Shown: positions 1 to 8,908 of the stretch, in pieces
Numbering within the stretch: the stretch's first letter is position 1
Layout: every line of letters starts with the position of its first letter
NCBI GenBank assembly: GCA_951812965.1
Contig: OX638341.1
Span: 2,772,438 to 2,836,437 of the forward strand
Direction: 5' to 3'
DNA length: 64,000 nucleotides
Source of the DNA: an uncultured Pseudohongiella sp.
Lineage (GTDB): Bacteria; Pseudomonadota; Gammaproteobacteria; Pseudomonadales; Pseudohongiellaceae
Notes under the pieces: model-generated
The model's input: only the letters and a program-made list of their open reading frames with translations
What the model was told of the DNA's origin: nothing
Database searches by the model: none
Position numbers and translations under genes: made by a program

Positions 1-48
1 GCCCGCAAAAGCCGCGCATTATAACGCGATGAAGAAAGCCCTGCGCTT

Positions 49-72
49 GTAGGGGCGAGGCATGCCTCGCCC
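49..72 (+). repeat. GTAG-headed REP palindrome, copy 1
   Basis: GTAG is followed directly by the perfect 20-bp palindrome GGGCGAGGCATGCCTCGCCC (53-72). The same unit occurs near 11.17, 45.08 and 63.91 kb, always outside genes. A GTAG or GGAG tetranucleotide at the foot of a palindrome is the known hallmark of REP sequences recognised by RAYT-type transposases. The repeat is seen directly; assigning it to the REP class is inference. Confidence 0.75.
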
Positions 73-100
73 GCGGATTACCCCGTTATCGAGCAACGCC

Positions 101-112
101 CACGGGCGAGGC
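101..112 (+). repeat. Half REP palindrome cut off at the insertion sequence edge
   Basis: GGGCGAGGC at 104-112 is the left arm of the REP palindrome seen at 53-72. It stops exactly where the insertion sequence inverted repeat begins (113). The missing right arm is not found on the other side of the element at 1497, so the other half was lost or recombined after insertion. Confidence 0.5.
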
Positions 113-1496
113 TGTTAAGAGCAAATAGAAATGTCCGGTTCTGTAGCAAATGATCTGTCCGGTTTGTTTTTGGCGTCTGGGGGGCCTTGGAGGGCGTAGC
201 CCGGAAAGGCCCCCCCAGACGCCGGCCGCCGCCGCGTTCCTACGCGGCGGTCCGTAAATTCTCCGTCAATAGTTTCCCCTGGGAGTCGTATCGCGCCAGT
301 TCGCGCGGGCCGTGGCGGATCGCAACGCACCCATCCAGATACTGCAAGACCTTGACTGTCGCCTTCACATAGTGACAACGGTACCGATCCGGCGGAATCT
401 GCAGCACCTTTCGACGAAAGCGTACGCAGTTGTCGTGCCCGACGACCCGCTCATGGTGCTCGCACAGGATCTCGTCCAGCCGATCGGCGTCGCCGCAGGC
501 CACGAAGGCGGACCCTTCCTCCCGCGGCGGCCGCGCGAACTCCGCGTTGAAGGCCGGCAGGTACGTCTCCCGCAAGTACCGATTCGCCGCTTCCATCTCC
601 GCAACCCCCGCCAGCGCCAACTCCTTCACCAGTCGGTCCTGGTGCGTCTTGAACGCTCGCTCCGAACGGCCCCGCGCCTCCGGCGAGTACGCCGGAATCA
701 TCTCGATGCCCAGCTGCCTCATCGCCCGTCCAAACTGCGTCGGATTGCCCTTGTCCACTTTGCCGCCCGCCGTCGGCGTGTGCCAGTAGTGACTGCCGCG
801 GTCGGTATACAGCGAACAGAACAGACCGCGCGCATCAATCACCTCGCGGATGCCGCGAAAGCTGCTCCACGTACCTTCCTCCTCGCAAAAGAACATCGAG
901 TAATGCGCGTTCGTGGCGTCGTCCATGGTCACGATCAGATCCCACATCCGACCCGGCGCCCATTCATGGCGACTGCCATCCTGGTGCAACAGCATGCCCG
1001 GCCACGGCGCCGGCTCCCGCCGCTTGCGATGCGCTCCGCGGCGTGACGCCCGCGCCACCAGGCCCGCTGCCTGCAAGGCGTTCTTCACCCAGGTGTAGCT
1101 GCGCTTCCCGCCATCGCGCCGGTACCAGGCATGAAAATGACGCACGTTCCAACCCCGGTGACGGTTCCGGTAGCGATCCACCAACGCCATCACTTCGTCG
1201 ACCGGCGCGCGACGGTTCGATGCTTGCGACAAGCGCTTGTCGATCAATCCGTCCAGGCCCGCTTCCTCATACCGATCTATCCAGCGCCGAAACGTGCGCT
1301 CACACACCCCAAGCAGCCGCGCAGCTTCTTCCTGCGTCAGCCGACTCTCCGTCCACGCACCAAAGGCTTCCTCAAAACGTTCCATTCGCGTCTCCTGCAA
1401 CCAGGCTGTTCGTCTCATCAGATGCTTCCTCCCGCATCCGATGAGAACCGGACAGACCTTGTGCTACAAGACCGGACAGATTATGTGCTCTCTACA
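113..1496. mobile_element. ISNCY-type insertion sequence
   Basis: The element is about 1384 bp with one transposase gene. The ends form inverted repeats of roughly 50 bp: the left begins TGTTAAGAGCA and the right, read inward, begins TGTAGAGAGCA. Both contain two spaced copies of TGTCCGGT (left about 134-165, right about 1446-1480). No target-site duplication is obvious: the left flank ends CGGGCGAGGC and the right flank starts TCCGTACATA. The left flank is half of a REP palindrome. Exact ends are inferred from the extent of the inverted repeats. Confidence 0.8.
240..1418 (-). CDS. ISNCY family transposase (DDE integrase type)
   Basis: The 392-aa product is a cut-and-paste or replicative DNA transposase. 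A helix-turn-helix domain lies at about residues 27-65 (LTQEEAARLLGVCERTFRRW). An integrase-core catalytic domain follows, with acidic residues fitting a DDE triad: D147 in LLHQDGS, D206 in LYTDRGSHY and E253 in ARGRSERAF. The frame is intact and the gene fills the element between its inverted repeats, so it could be active. The start MRRT has GGAAG a few bases upstream; a second ATG at 1385, preceded by AGGAG, would shorten the protein by 11 residues. The family name comes from recognition of the sequence pattern, not a search. Confidence 0.9.
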   Translation of the reverse strand: MRRTAWLQETRMERFEEAFGAWTESRLTQEEAARLLGVCERTFRRWIDRYEEAGLDGLIDKRLSQASNRRAPVDEVMALVDRYRNRHRGWNVRHFHAWYRRDGGKRSYTWVKNALQAAGLVARASRRGAHRKRREPAPWPGMLLHQDGSRHEWAPGRMWDLIVTMDDATNAHYSMFFCEEEGTWSSFRGIREVIDARGLFCSLYTDRGSHYWHTPTAGGKVDKGNPTQFGRAMRQLGIEMIPAYSPEARGRSERAFKTHQDRLVKELALAGVAEMEAANRYLRETYLPAFNAEFARPPREEGSAFVACGDADRLDEILCEHHERVVGHDNCVRFRRKVLQIPPDRYRCHYVKATVKVLQYLDGCVAIRHGPRELARYDSQGKLLTENLRTAA

Positions 1497-2018
1497 TCCG
1501 TACATATAGTTAGTTGCCGGGAGCGCGATAAGGTGTTATGGTTCCTGGTTGGGCATATAGTTGATTTTATTGATCCTTTAGCCCTTCAGGCTCAGAGAGA
1601 GCCACGATTAGCTTAGTATATGAACGATTGTGACCGCCTGAAAAACAAATGGGGTTACATCGTTTTTGCACGGACACGCCCGATCATCCGGTGTTGTCCG
1701 AATTGCAGAAGACAAGCACGGGAATTCTGATTCGGCTGGCCATGGCGCCCAAAATGGCGATGGCCCCGAAGTGACAACAAACTGAAAGATTGTTGCACAT
1801 AACAATACGTTACAACCGGACTCCGGTCTTGACCGGACCTTCGGCGCGAGAGCGGCTATCGAATCGATCCGCCGGGTGCCGGTATTGTCGAGTCTCCAGT
1901 CAATCGCCAGCCTGACGCCGCACCGGGCCCTGCGCCCCTGAACACGGCAATTCGGGAAACTGGCTTCCCTGGCATTCCCCCTGCTCGCTTCTGCGTTTAT
2001 CCAAGAGGAAACAAACGC
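1497..2018 (+). other. Non-coding leader region upstream of rne
   Basis: No convincing gene is seen in these 522 bases between the insertion sequence and rne. In enterobacteria a long rne 5' untranslated region carries stem-loops through which RNase E controls its own mRNA. This region contains GC-rich inverted repeats (for example ACCGG-act-CCGGT near 1814) compatible with such a leader, but no known fold was recognised. A ribosome binding site AGAGGAAA lies about 8 nt before the rne ATG. Promoter position is not clear. Confidence 0.4.
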
Positions 2019-4808
2019 ATGAAACGCATTCTGGTAAATGCAGCCCAACACGAGGAACTGCGGGTTGCGCTGGTCGATGGCCAGCGATTGTACGATCTCG
2101 ACATAGAATTCCCCAACAAGGCCCGCAAGAAAGCCAATACCTACAAAGGCGTGGTCACCCGGGTAGAGCCTAGCCTTGAAGCCGCATTCGTCGACTTCGG
2201 CGCCGCCCGCCACGGATTTCTGCCCTGGAAGGAAATTTCCGATCTGTACCGCAACAAGGCCGAAGACGGCAATGGCGGCAGCCCGATCAGGGAAGGCGCC
2301 GAAATCATCGTACAGGTCGAAAAGGAAGAACGCGGCAACAAGGGCGCCGCTCTGACCACTTTCGTCAGCCTGGCCGGCCGCTATCTGGTTTTGATGCCGA
2401 ACAATCCGAAACTCGGGGGAATTTCGCGCCGCATCGAAGGCGATGAGCGTTCGGAAATAAAGGAGTCCCTGCGCGAACTGGACATCCCCGACAATATGGG
2501 GTTGATCGTGCGCACCGCCGGCGTCGGCAAGCAGGCGCAGGAGCTGCAATTGGATCTGGACTATCTGACCAACCTTTGGCAGGCAATCCAGGATGTCTCC
2601 GGCCAGAAAAAAGCGCCCTTCCTGATTCACGAGGAAAGCAATGTCGTCCTGCGCACGATCCGTGACCATCTGCGCAAGGAAATCAGCGAGGTGCTGTTCG
2701 ACACAACGGAAACCTACGAAGAAGCGATGCAGTTCGTGCGCCAGGTAATGCCGCAATACGAAAGCCGCATCAAGCTGTATGAAGAGAAACTGCCGCTGTT
2801 CAACCGGTTCCAGATCGAGAACCAGATCGAAAGCGCTTTCGGCCGAGACGTAAGACTGCCTTCCGGCGGCACGATGTCGATCGATCCGACCGAGGCGCTG
2901 GTCGCGATCGATATCAATTCCGCCCGCGCCACGCGCGGCGCGGATATCGAGGAGACCGCGCTGAACACCAATCTCGAGGCGGCCGATGAAATCGCCCGGC
3001 AGTTGCGGCTGAGAGACATCGGCGGCCTGATCGTCATCGATTTCATCGACATGAGTTCCAACCAGCATCAGCGCCTGGTGGAAAATCGCGTGCGGGAAGC
3101 TCTTGAGGCCGACCGGGCGAGAGTGCAGGTCAGCCGGATATCACGCTTCGGCCTGCTGGAAATGTCACGGCAGCGGCTGCGCCCTTCCCTCGACGAGACC
3201 GCCAGCATTGTCTGCCCCCGCTGCAGCGGTCAGGGACGGGTCAGGGACGTCAAGTCGCTCGCGCTGTCGATGATGCGCATCATGCGCGAGGAAGCGAGCA
3301 AAGAAAGGAATCGCGAAGTCCGTGTCGCGGCCCCTCTCGATGTCGCCGCTTATCTGCTTAACGACAAGCGCGATGAAATTTCCGACATCGAAGAAGAGAA
3401 CGGCTCCAGCCTCGTTGTCGTTCCCGATTCCGAACTGGTGACGCCGCATTACCGCGTTGTCGGCGTCAATCAAAAGGGTGAAGAATACGAAATCGAAAGT
3501 TCGGAACCCGCTGACAGCGAAGTACCGGCCGAGACTGTCCGCAGGCAGCCGGCGGTAAGCCGGGGCGCCGTCGCGGACGCCCGGCCTCAACGTCCGGCTA
3601 CCGCCACTGGTCCTGTCGCCTTCCTGAACAATGCGATCCGCAATCTGTTCGGCGGCGGCGAAACGGCGCCGGCGGCCAGGTCTCCCGAACCTTCCACAGC
3701 GAAGCGTCCGCAAGCGGAGAAATCCAGGCGCGCAGCGCCGGCCCGGGATCGCAAGGAGGACCGCAAGTCCGAAGGCCGCACGAGGACAGACAGGCGCGGC
3801 AAGATAGACAGCGGCGCCAGATCCGAAAAACGCGGCAAAGCCGACAGCGGCAAGACTGAAAGCGGCAAGCGGGAAAAGGCTCCTCGAAAGGAAACCTCGG
3901 GCCGCGGACGCGGCGGCAGGCCGCGCAAACAGGCCGGCAAGGGAAAGGAATCGGCGGTAGCCGAAACCCGAACCGCCGAAACATCGGCGGGCGAAGATGT
4001 CCCGGAGGACAAGCAAACGTCGAAAGGCCAGGCCAGACGCCGGCCTGCCGCGAAACGGACCCGAAGCAGCACGCAACGCAAACGCGGACCGAGACCGGCG
4101 GACACCGGAGTCGAAGAGCCCACCGTGGCAGAGAATCTGTCGCTCACGGAATCCACGGAATCGGATCAGGCCGCCACAATTCACACGGACCCGATAGCGC
4201 CCGTGGATGAAACCACAACCGGCGCGGCGGAAGCGACTTCCGTGGCGCCGGGTGACGAAACGAAAGCCGGACATGAAAGCGAACAATCGGTCGAGGCCCA
4301 GACCTCACAAGAACCGGCAAAAGAGCCCGCGGCAAAACCCCGCAGATCCAGGGGCGGCCGCCCACGCAAGAAAGCGGTGAAAGCGGAGGATGCTGAAGCT
4401 TCGGCGGCAACTCCGGATGAAGCGGCAAAGGCGGACGAAACAGCAACTCCGGACGATACGGCAAAGGCGGTAGAAACCGTCGCGGCGGAACCGGCAGTAG
4501 CGATTGAAGCGCCCGACGCGCCGGCGGAGGCGCCGCTCGCCGTTGAACAGGCTGAGGAGAAACCCGCAAAACCTAAAAAACCCGCCAAACCGAAAAAATC
4601 CGCCAAACCGAAAAAAGCTGCATCGAAAGCTGCCGGGAAAGAAAAAGCCCCGGGAGCCGAATCCGCCGCGCCAGACACAAGCGATGGCGAGGCCCGGGCT
4701 GCGAAACCGGCGCAAGAAGCGCCAGCCGAGCCCCCGGTTCAACGCCGTGCGCCGAATGATCCAAGGGAAGTGCGCCGGCGCCAGGAAGAGGCGGCCGCGA
4801 CAAACTGA
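2019..4808 (+). CDS. rne: Ribonuclease E
   Basis: This is the essential endoribonuclease of mRNA decay and rRNA/tRNA maturation and the scaffold of the degradosome (929 aa). The N-terminal half holds the S1 domain (about 35-120) and the DNase I-like catalytic domain, with magnesium ligands D298 and D341 and Zn-link cysteines C399 and C402, each five less than the E. coli numbering. Residues about 531-547 ([13 protein letters not shown]) look like the amphipathic membrane-binding segment. The long C-terminal half is disordered, with two GGRPRK motifs (near 630 and 780), a run of KPKK repeats (about 850-870), and APNDPREV near the end, which resembles the NDPR motif of pseudomonad RNase E. It converges with etfA 15 nt downstream. 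Confidence 0.97.
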   Translation: MKRILVNAAQHEELRVALVDGQRLYDLDIEFPNKARKKANTYKGVVTRVEPSLEAAFVDFGAARHGFLPWKEISDLYRNKAEDGNGGSPIREGAEIIVQVEKEERGNKGAALTTFVSLAGRYLVLMPNNPKLGGISRRIEGDERSEIKESLRELDIPDNMGLIVRTAGVGKQAQELQLDLDYLTNLWQAIQDVSGQKKAPFLIHEESNVVLRTIRDHLRKEISEVLFDTTETYEEAMQFVRQVMPQYESRIKLYEEKLPLFNRFQIENQIESAFGRDVRLPSGGTMSIDPTEALVAIDINSARATRGADIEETALNTNLEAADEIARQLRLRDIGGLIVIDFIDMSSNQHQRLVENRVREALEADRARVQVSRISRFGLLEMSRQRLRPSLDETASIVCPRCSGQGRVRDVKSLALSMMRIMREEASKERNREVRVAAPLDVAAYLLNDKRDEISDIEEENGSSLVVVPDSELVTPHYRVVGVNQKGEEYEIESSEPADSEVPAETVRRQPAVSRGAVADARPQRPATATGPVAFLNNAIRNLFGGGETAPAARSPEPSTAKRPQAEKSRRAAPARDRKEDRKSEGRTRTDRRGKIDSGARSEKRGKADSGKTESGKREKAPRKETSGRGRGGRPRKQAGKGKESAVAETRTAETSAGEDVPEDKQTSKGQARRRPAAKRTRSSTQRKRGPRPADTGVEEPTVAENLSLTESTESDQAATIHTDPIAPVDETTTGAAEATSVAPGDETKAGHESEQSVEAQTSQEPAKEPAAKPRRSRGGRPRKKAVKAEDAEASAATPDEAAKADETATPDDTAKAVETVAAEPAVAIEAPDAPAEAPLAVEQAEEKPAKPKKPAKPKKSAKPKKAASKAAGKEKAPGAESAAPDTSDGEARAAKPAQEAPAEPPVQRRAPNDPREVRRRQEEAAATN

Positions 4809-4823
4809 TGGGGAGCGGATCTG

Positions 4824-5765
4824 TTACAGGGCTTGTTCGAGTTCCGGCAGAGCCTTGAACAGATCCGCCACCAGACCGTAGTCCGCCACCTGAAAGATCG
4901 GGGCTTCCGCATCCTTGTTGATGGCGACTATGACCTTGCTGTCCTTCATGCCGGCGAGATGCTGGATCGCACCGGAAATGCCGACCGCGATATAGAGGTC
5001 GGGCGCGACGATCTTGCCGGTTTGTCCGACCTGCATGTCGTTCGGCACGAAGCCCGCGTCAACAGCCGCGCGCGAGGCGCCGATGGCCGCATTCAACTTG
5101 TCGGCGATTTTTTCCAGCAACACGAAGTTCTCGCCGTTCTGCATACCCCTGCCGCCGGAAATCACGACTTTCGCCGAAGTCAGTTCGGGGCGCTCGGAAA
5201 CTGAAAGGTTTTCGTCGACAAAGACGGAAAGGTCTTGCTCCACAACAATATCGCAGTTCTCGATTTCGGCCGTACCGCCATTGCCCCCGGCATCGAAGGC
5301 GGTAATTCGCACGGTAATTACCTTGACGGGATCGGCGGACTGCACGGTCGCCAGTGCGTTGCCGGCGTATATCGGCCGAACGAAAGTGTCCGCCGATTCG
5401 ACGGCGGAAATATCGGAAATTTGCGCGACGTCAAGTAGCGCCGCGACGCGGGGCATAAGGTTCTTGCCGGTGGTCGTTGCCGGTGTCAGCACGTGGGAAT
5501 ACGATCCTGCCAGATCCCGCGCCAGCGGCGCCACGCTCTCGGGCAATTGATGTTCAAAGCAGGCGGCGTCCGCCAGCAACACCCTGGAGATGCCGGCAAT
5601 TCCGGCCGCGGCGTCGGCCACGGCGGCACATTGATGTCCCGCCACCAGCACGTGTACTTCAGCCTGATCCAGATATCCCGCGATTTCGGCCGCCGCGGTT
5701 ATCGCATTCAGGCTTGCCACCTTGAGCGAGGCGTTATCGTGTTCCGCAATGACCAATATCGACAT
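4824..5765 (-). CDS. etfA: Electron transfer flavoprotein, alpha subunit
   Basis: The FAD-binding subunit (313 aa) of the soluble heterodimer that takes electrons from acyl-CoA dehydrogenases and related enzymes and passes them to ETF:quinone oxidoreductase. The C-terminal FAD domain is clear: the SGGRGM segment (about 206-211), and the family signature [18 protein letters not shown] starting near residue 257, followed by VIVAIN. The length is normal. It starts 9 nt after etfB, the usual etfB-etfA operon order. The ETF dehydrogenase gene is not in this window. Confidence 0.96.
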   Translation of the reverse strand: MSILVIAEHDNASLKVASLNAITAAAEIAGYLDQAEVHVLVAGHQCAAVADAAAGIAGISRVLLADAACFEHQLPESVAPLARDLAGSYSHVLTPATTTGKNLMPRVAALLDVAQISDISAVESADTFVRPIYAGNALATVQSADPVKVITVRITAFDAGGNGGTAEIENCDIVVEQDLSVFVDENLSVSERPELTSAKVVISGGRGMQNGENFVLLEKIADKLNAAIGASRAAVDAGFVPNDMQVGQTGKIVAPDLYIAVGISGAIQHLAGMKDSKVIVAINKDAEAPIFQVADYGLVADLFKALPELEQAL

Positions 5766-5774
5766 GACCGTTTC

Positions 5775-6524
5775 CTAGATCACTCTTGCTTCGCTTTTGA
5801 GTTTGCCGACGAGATCGTCCACGGTTTCGACGATAATCCCGGCCTCGCGTTCGGGTGGCGGCGACACGCGCAATGTCTTCAGACCGGAAGCGGGATCCAC
5901 GCCAAGATCGGCCGGGGTCAACTGATCGATCGGCTTGCGCTTCGCCTTCATGATATTCGGCAGGGAAGCATAGCGCGGCTCGTTCAGTCGCAGGTCGGTA
6001 GTGACAACCGCCGGCAGCTTGAGCGAAACCGTCTGCTCGCCGCCGTCGATTTCCCGGGTTACGACAATGCGCTCACCATCCAGTTCGGCCTTGCAGGCAA
6101 AAGTGCCCTGCCCCATACCGGCAATCGCCGCCAGCATCTGACCGACCTGGTTGTTGTCGCTGTCGATGGACTGCTTGCCCAGGATAATCAGTCCGGGAGT
6201 TTCCCGCTCCACCAATGCCTTGAGAATCCGCGCAACCTGCAAGGGCGCGACATCGCTATCGGCCGTAACGAGGATACCGCGGTCGCAGCCCAACGCGAGC
6301 GCGGTGCGCAATTGCTCCTGGCAGACCTGGGGGCCGATGGAAACCGCCACGATCTCGTCGGCCTGACCCGCTTCTTTCATGCGTACGGCCTGCTCGACCG
6401 CAATCTCGCAAAACGGATTCATCGCCATTTTTGCATTGGCGAGTTCCATGCCGGTTCCGTCGGACTTGACGCGAACTTTTACATTGGCATCGACTACGCG
6501 CTTGACGGCGACGAAAATCTTCAT
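5775..6524 (-). CDS. etfB: Electron transfer flavoprotein, beta subunit
   Basis: The 249-aa AMP-binding partner of EtfA. It starts [12 protein letters not shown] as the family does, and has the nucleotide-binding [11 protein letters not shown] segment at 116-126. Around 183-205 lies the loop ([27 protein letters not shown] region) that in this family docks onto partner dehydrogenases. It is the first gene of the etfBA pair. A DUF1285 gene lies 61 nt upstream on the same strand. Confidence 0.96.
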   Translation of the reverse strand: MKIFVAVKRVVDANVKVRVKSDGTGMELANAKMAMNPFCEIAVEQAVRMKEAGQADEIVAVSIGPQVCQEQLRTALALGCDRGILVTADSDVAPLQVARILKALVERETPGLIILGKQSIDSDNNQVGQMLAAIAGMGQGTFACKAELDGERIVVTREIDGGEQTVSLKLPAVVTTDLRLNEPRYASLPNIMKAKRKPIDQLTPADLGVDPASGLKTLRVSPPPEREAGIIVETVDDLVGKLKSEARVI

Positions 6525-6585
6525 GGACAGAGGGATCCGGGCCTGCTGAAACGGGCGGCAATGATGCCGCTTTTACCGAATAGGG

Positions 6586-7173
6586 TCAACCGGATTCCAG
6601 GGCGGTTCGGCCGAGCTCGAAGAAGCAGCCCTTGCTGTCGACTCCGATAACGAGTTCACCGTCTTGCGGGTATTGCCTGGCGGCGGCGACCAGGCGGTAA
6701 AACACAGGGCGGCTCAACAATCCGTCCATGCCGCCGCGGACATGTACCGTGGGGCGGGGCTCCTCGGCGCCGGTAACGCAAAGCGGATGATCCGGGTCGA
6801 CTTCCACGGATTCCTCGACATTCGTGAAAAACACGATCACCTGTTCCCGGCCGGGATCGCGAATCTCCATATCGACGACGAGAAACGGGCAATCGTCTAC
6901 CTGGATGCGCACTTTTTCCACCGGGTTGACGAGGAAATACTCTTCTCCTTCCCGTTTCAGGATCGAAGCGAAGAGATTGATCATGGCCTGGCGGCGGATC
7001 GGCCTGCCTTCGTGATGCCAGACACCGTCGCGGCCTATGCGCAGATCGATGTCGCCGCAAAACGGCGGATCCCAGAGATGCACCGGCGCCGGTCCGCGCG
7101 GCCCGTTCACGCGGCGCAGCATCCGGAACGGGTCCGGCGTTGCTCCTGCATTGTCGCTGGGCTGGCCGTTCAA
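6586..7173 (-). CDS. DUF1285 family protein
   Basis: A conserved proteobacterial protein of unknown function, about 195 aa. The family pattern is recognised in WDPPFCGDIDLRIGRDG, then IRRQAMINLFASIL, then EYFLVNPVEKVRIQVDD. The chosen start is a TTG at 7173 with an exact AAGGAG six bases upstream; no ATG exists near the expected N-terminus, and the frame further upstream (to 7593) does not look like this family. No signal peptide or membrane segment is seen. It is divergent from selU, the two starts being about 93 nt apart, and shares its strand with etfBA. Confidence 0.8.
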   Translation of the reverse strand: MNGQPSDNAGATPDPFRMLRRVNGPRGPAPVHLWDPPFCGDIDLRIGRDGVWHHEGRPIRRQAMINLFASILKREGEEYFLVNPVEKVRIQVDDCPFLVVDMEIRDPGREQVIVFFTNVEESVEVDPDHPLCVTGAEEPRPTVHVRGGMDGLLSRPVFYRLVAAARQYPQDGELVIGVDSKGCFFELGRTALESG

Positions 7174-7266
7174 GAGATTCTCCTTCGCGCCTGCTTCCCC
7201 GCCGGCTGCCAGCGCATCCGGCAGAGTCGGTGATAAACTGATCGCGCCTGAAATTGTTTCCGCATT

Positions 7267-8373
7267 ATGCCAGCAGAATCCATGCAATCGGATTTCGCGC
7301 TTCTGTTCAAGCGCGATTGCCCCTTGCTCGACGTTCGCTCGCCCGTGGAATTTGCCAAAGGGGCTTTTCCCGCCAGCCGCAACATTCCCCTGCTGACCGA
7401 TGCGCAACGCGCCGCGGTGGGAACCATGTATCGCCGCAGCGGCGGCGAGGCGGCGACAAGGCTCGGTCACGAACTCGTAAGCGGCGAGCCGAGAAGCGTG
7501 CTCATCGAACGCTGGCGTAATTTCATCGCGCATAATCCCGATGCGCGCCTGTATTGTTTCCGCGGCGGACAGCGATCGCAAATCGTCCGGCAATGGTTGC
7601 GCGAGGAAGGGGTCGAAATTCCACTCGTGCCCGGCGGTTACAAGGCATTGCGCGGTTTTCTGCTACGCGTGCTCGAGCGGGCGGCGAATCGGGAATTTCT
7701 CGTAATCGCGGGAAAGACCGGCAGTGGCAAGACCCGGCTGCTTGCGGGTTTGCCGCACACCCTGGATATCGAAGGGGCGGCGCGGCACCGCGGCTCCGCA
7801 TTCGGCGCCTTGCCGGTTCCGCAACCTTCCCAAATCGATTTCGAAAACGCCATGGCGGTGGCGCTGCTGAAACTGGAATTCGAAACCGCGCCGGTCCTGA
7901 TAGTCGAAGACGAAAGTCGCGCCGTGGGCTCGCTCGCCATTCCCAATGTACTGTTCGAAAGCATGCGGCAGGCGCCGCTCGCGCTCATCGAGGAAAGCCT
8001 GGAAATGCGGGTGGAAACGATCCTGCACGACTACATTCTTTCCAATCTGTCCGCCTGGGAAGAACACAGCCCCGGTCGGGGCGCCGCCATACTCGAACAA
8101 TCGCTGCGCGCAAGCCTCGAGAAGATCCGGCGCAGGCTCGGTGACAACGGATTTCGCAAAACGGACGCCTTGATGCGACAGGCATTTGTTGCGGAAAACG
8201 GGGAAGGAATCGCGTGGCACCGGCAATGGATCGAGTATCTGCTGGAGAACTATTACGATCCGATGTACCAATACCAGCTTGCGCACAAACTCCCCCGCGT
8301 GCATTGCCGGGGCAGTCGCGAAGAAATCGCGCAATCTTGCCTTTCCTACATATCCTCGTCTGCAATCGCGTAG
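7267..8373 (+). CDS. selU: tRNA 2-selenouridine synthase
   Basis: Also called mnmH or ybbB. It converts 2-thiouridine at the wobble position of tRNA Lys, Glu and Gln to 2-selenouridine through a geranylated intermediate, using selenophosphate. The protein is 368 aa, the normal length. A rhodanese domain (about 12-130) carries C97 in LYCFRGGQRS, the same number as the essential cysteine of E. coli YbbB. A P-loop domain follows with Walker A AGKTGSGKT at 148-156. The last 28 nt overlap the 3' end of hpt on the other strand. The usual donor enzyme gene selD is not in this window. Confidence 0.94.
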   Translation: MPAESMQSDFALLFKRDCPLLDVRSPVEFAKGAFPASRNIPLLTDAQRAAVGTMYRRSGGEAATRLGHELVSGEPRSVLIERWRNFIAHNPDARLYCFRGGQRSQIVRQWLREEGVEIPLVPGGYKALRGFLLRVLERAANREFLVIAGKTGSGKTRLLAGLPHTLDIEGAARHRGSAFGALPVPQPSQIDFENAMAVALLKLEFETAPVLIVEDESRAVGSLAIPNVLFESMRQAPLALIEESLEMRVETILHDYILSNLSAWEEHSPGRGAAILEQSLRASLEKIRRRLGDNGFRKTDALMRQAFVAENGEGIAWHRQWIEYLLENYYDPMYQYQLAHKLPRVHCRGSREEIAQSCLSYISSSAIA

Positions 8374-8903
8374 ATGCCGTCGGCGTTGCGCAAATAGTTC
8401 CTGTAATCCATGCCGTAGCCGAAGACATAGCAGTTCGGCACATGCAGGCCAACGAAATCCGCTTTGGCCAGCGCTTCCGGCCGGGGACGCTGCTTGTCGA
8501 CGAGCACTGCCGACAGAACTCGATCCGCCCCCTGTTCGCGGCAATAGCGCAATACGGCCGCCAGGGTGTTTCCCTCATCGAGAATATCGTCGACGACGAG
8601 GATCACGCGCCCGCGCAGATCAAGAGCCGGCATGACGCGGCATTCGATCTCTCCCCCCGAAGTCGCACCTCGATACCGGGTCAGATGAAGATAGTCGATT
8701 TGCAGGGGAAATTGCAGCCGCACCGCAAGCTGGCCGGTAACGATCAGCCCGCCGTTCATCACACAAAGCAGGATCGGGTCGCTGCCGGAAAGCTCAGTTG
8801 CAATCTCGCGCGCCATCCTTGCCAGCGCAGCTTCCACCTTGTCGACGCCATGAATGAGAGTCGCGCGACTTGTGATCCCGGCTATCTCGGCTGTGGTCGG
8901 CAC
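8346..8903 (-). CDS. hpt: Hypoxanthine-guanine phosphoribosyltransferase
   Basis: A purine salvage enzyme (185 aa) joining hypoxanthine or guanine to PRPP. The PRPP-binding signature VILVVDDILDEGNT is at 100-113, and the family loop LHLTRYRG is near 72-79. The start is a GTG five bases after the mscS-like gene stops, so it is probably the last gene of a nagZ-channel-hpt unit. The 3' end overlaps selU by 28 nt in convergent orientation. It resembles the Hpt-like branch usual in pseudomonads; guanine preference cannot be judged. Confidence 0.92.
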   Translation of the reverse strand: MPTTAEIAGITSRATLIHGVDKVEAALARMAREIATELSGSDPILLCVMNGGLIVTGQLAVRLQFPLQIDYLHLTRYRGATSGGEIECRVMPALDLRGRVILVVDDILDEGNTLAAVLRYCREQGADRVLSAVLVDKQRPRPEALAKADFVGLHVPNCYVFGYGMDYRNYLRNADGIYAIADEDM

Positions 8904-8908
8904 GGCGC

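Noticed and set aside
1608-3068. 486-codon minus-strand frame over the rne leader and start
   Set aside because: Opposite well-conserved rne codons; the translation is compositionally odd and matches nothing known.
6586-7593. Longer 335-codon version of the DUF1285 gene
   Set aside because: The upstream 140 codons overlap selU on the opposite strand and look non-coding; the TTG at 7173 has an exact AAGGAG at the right distance.
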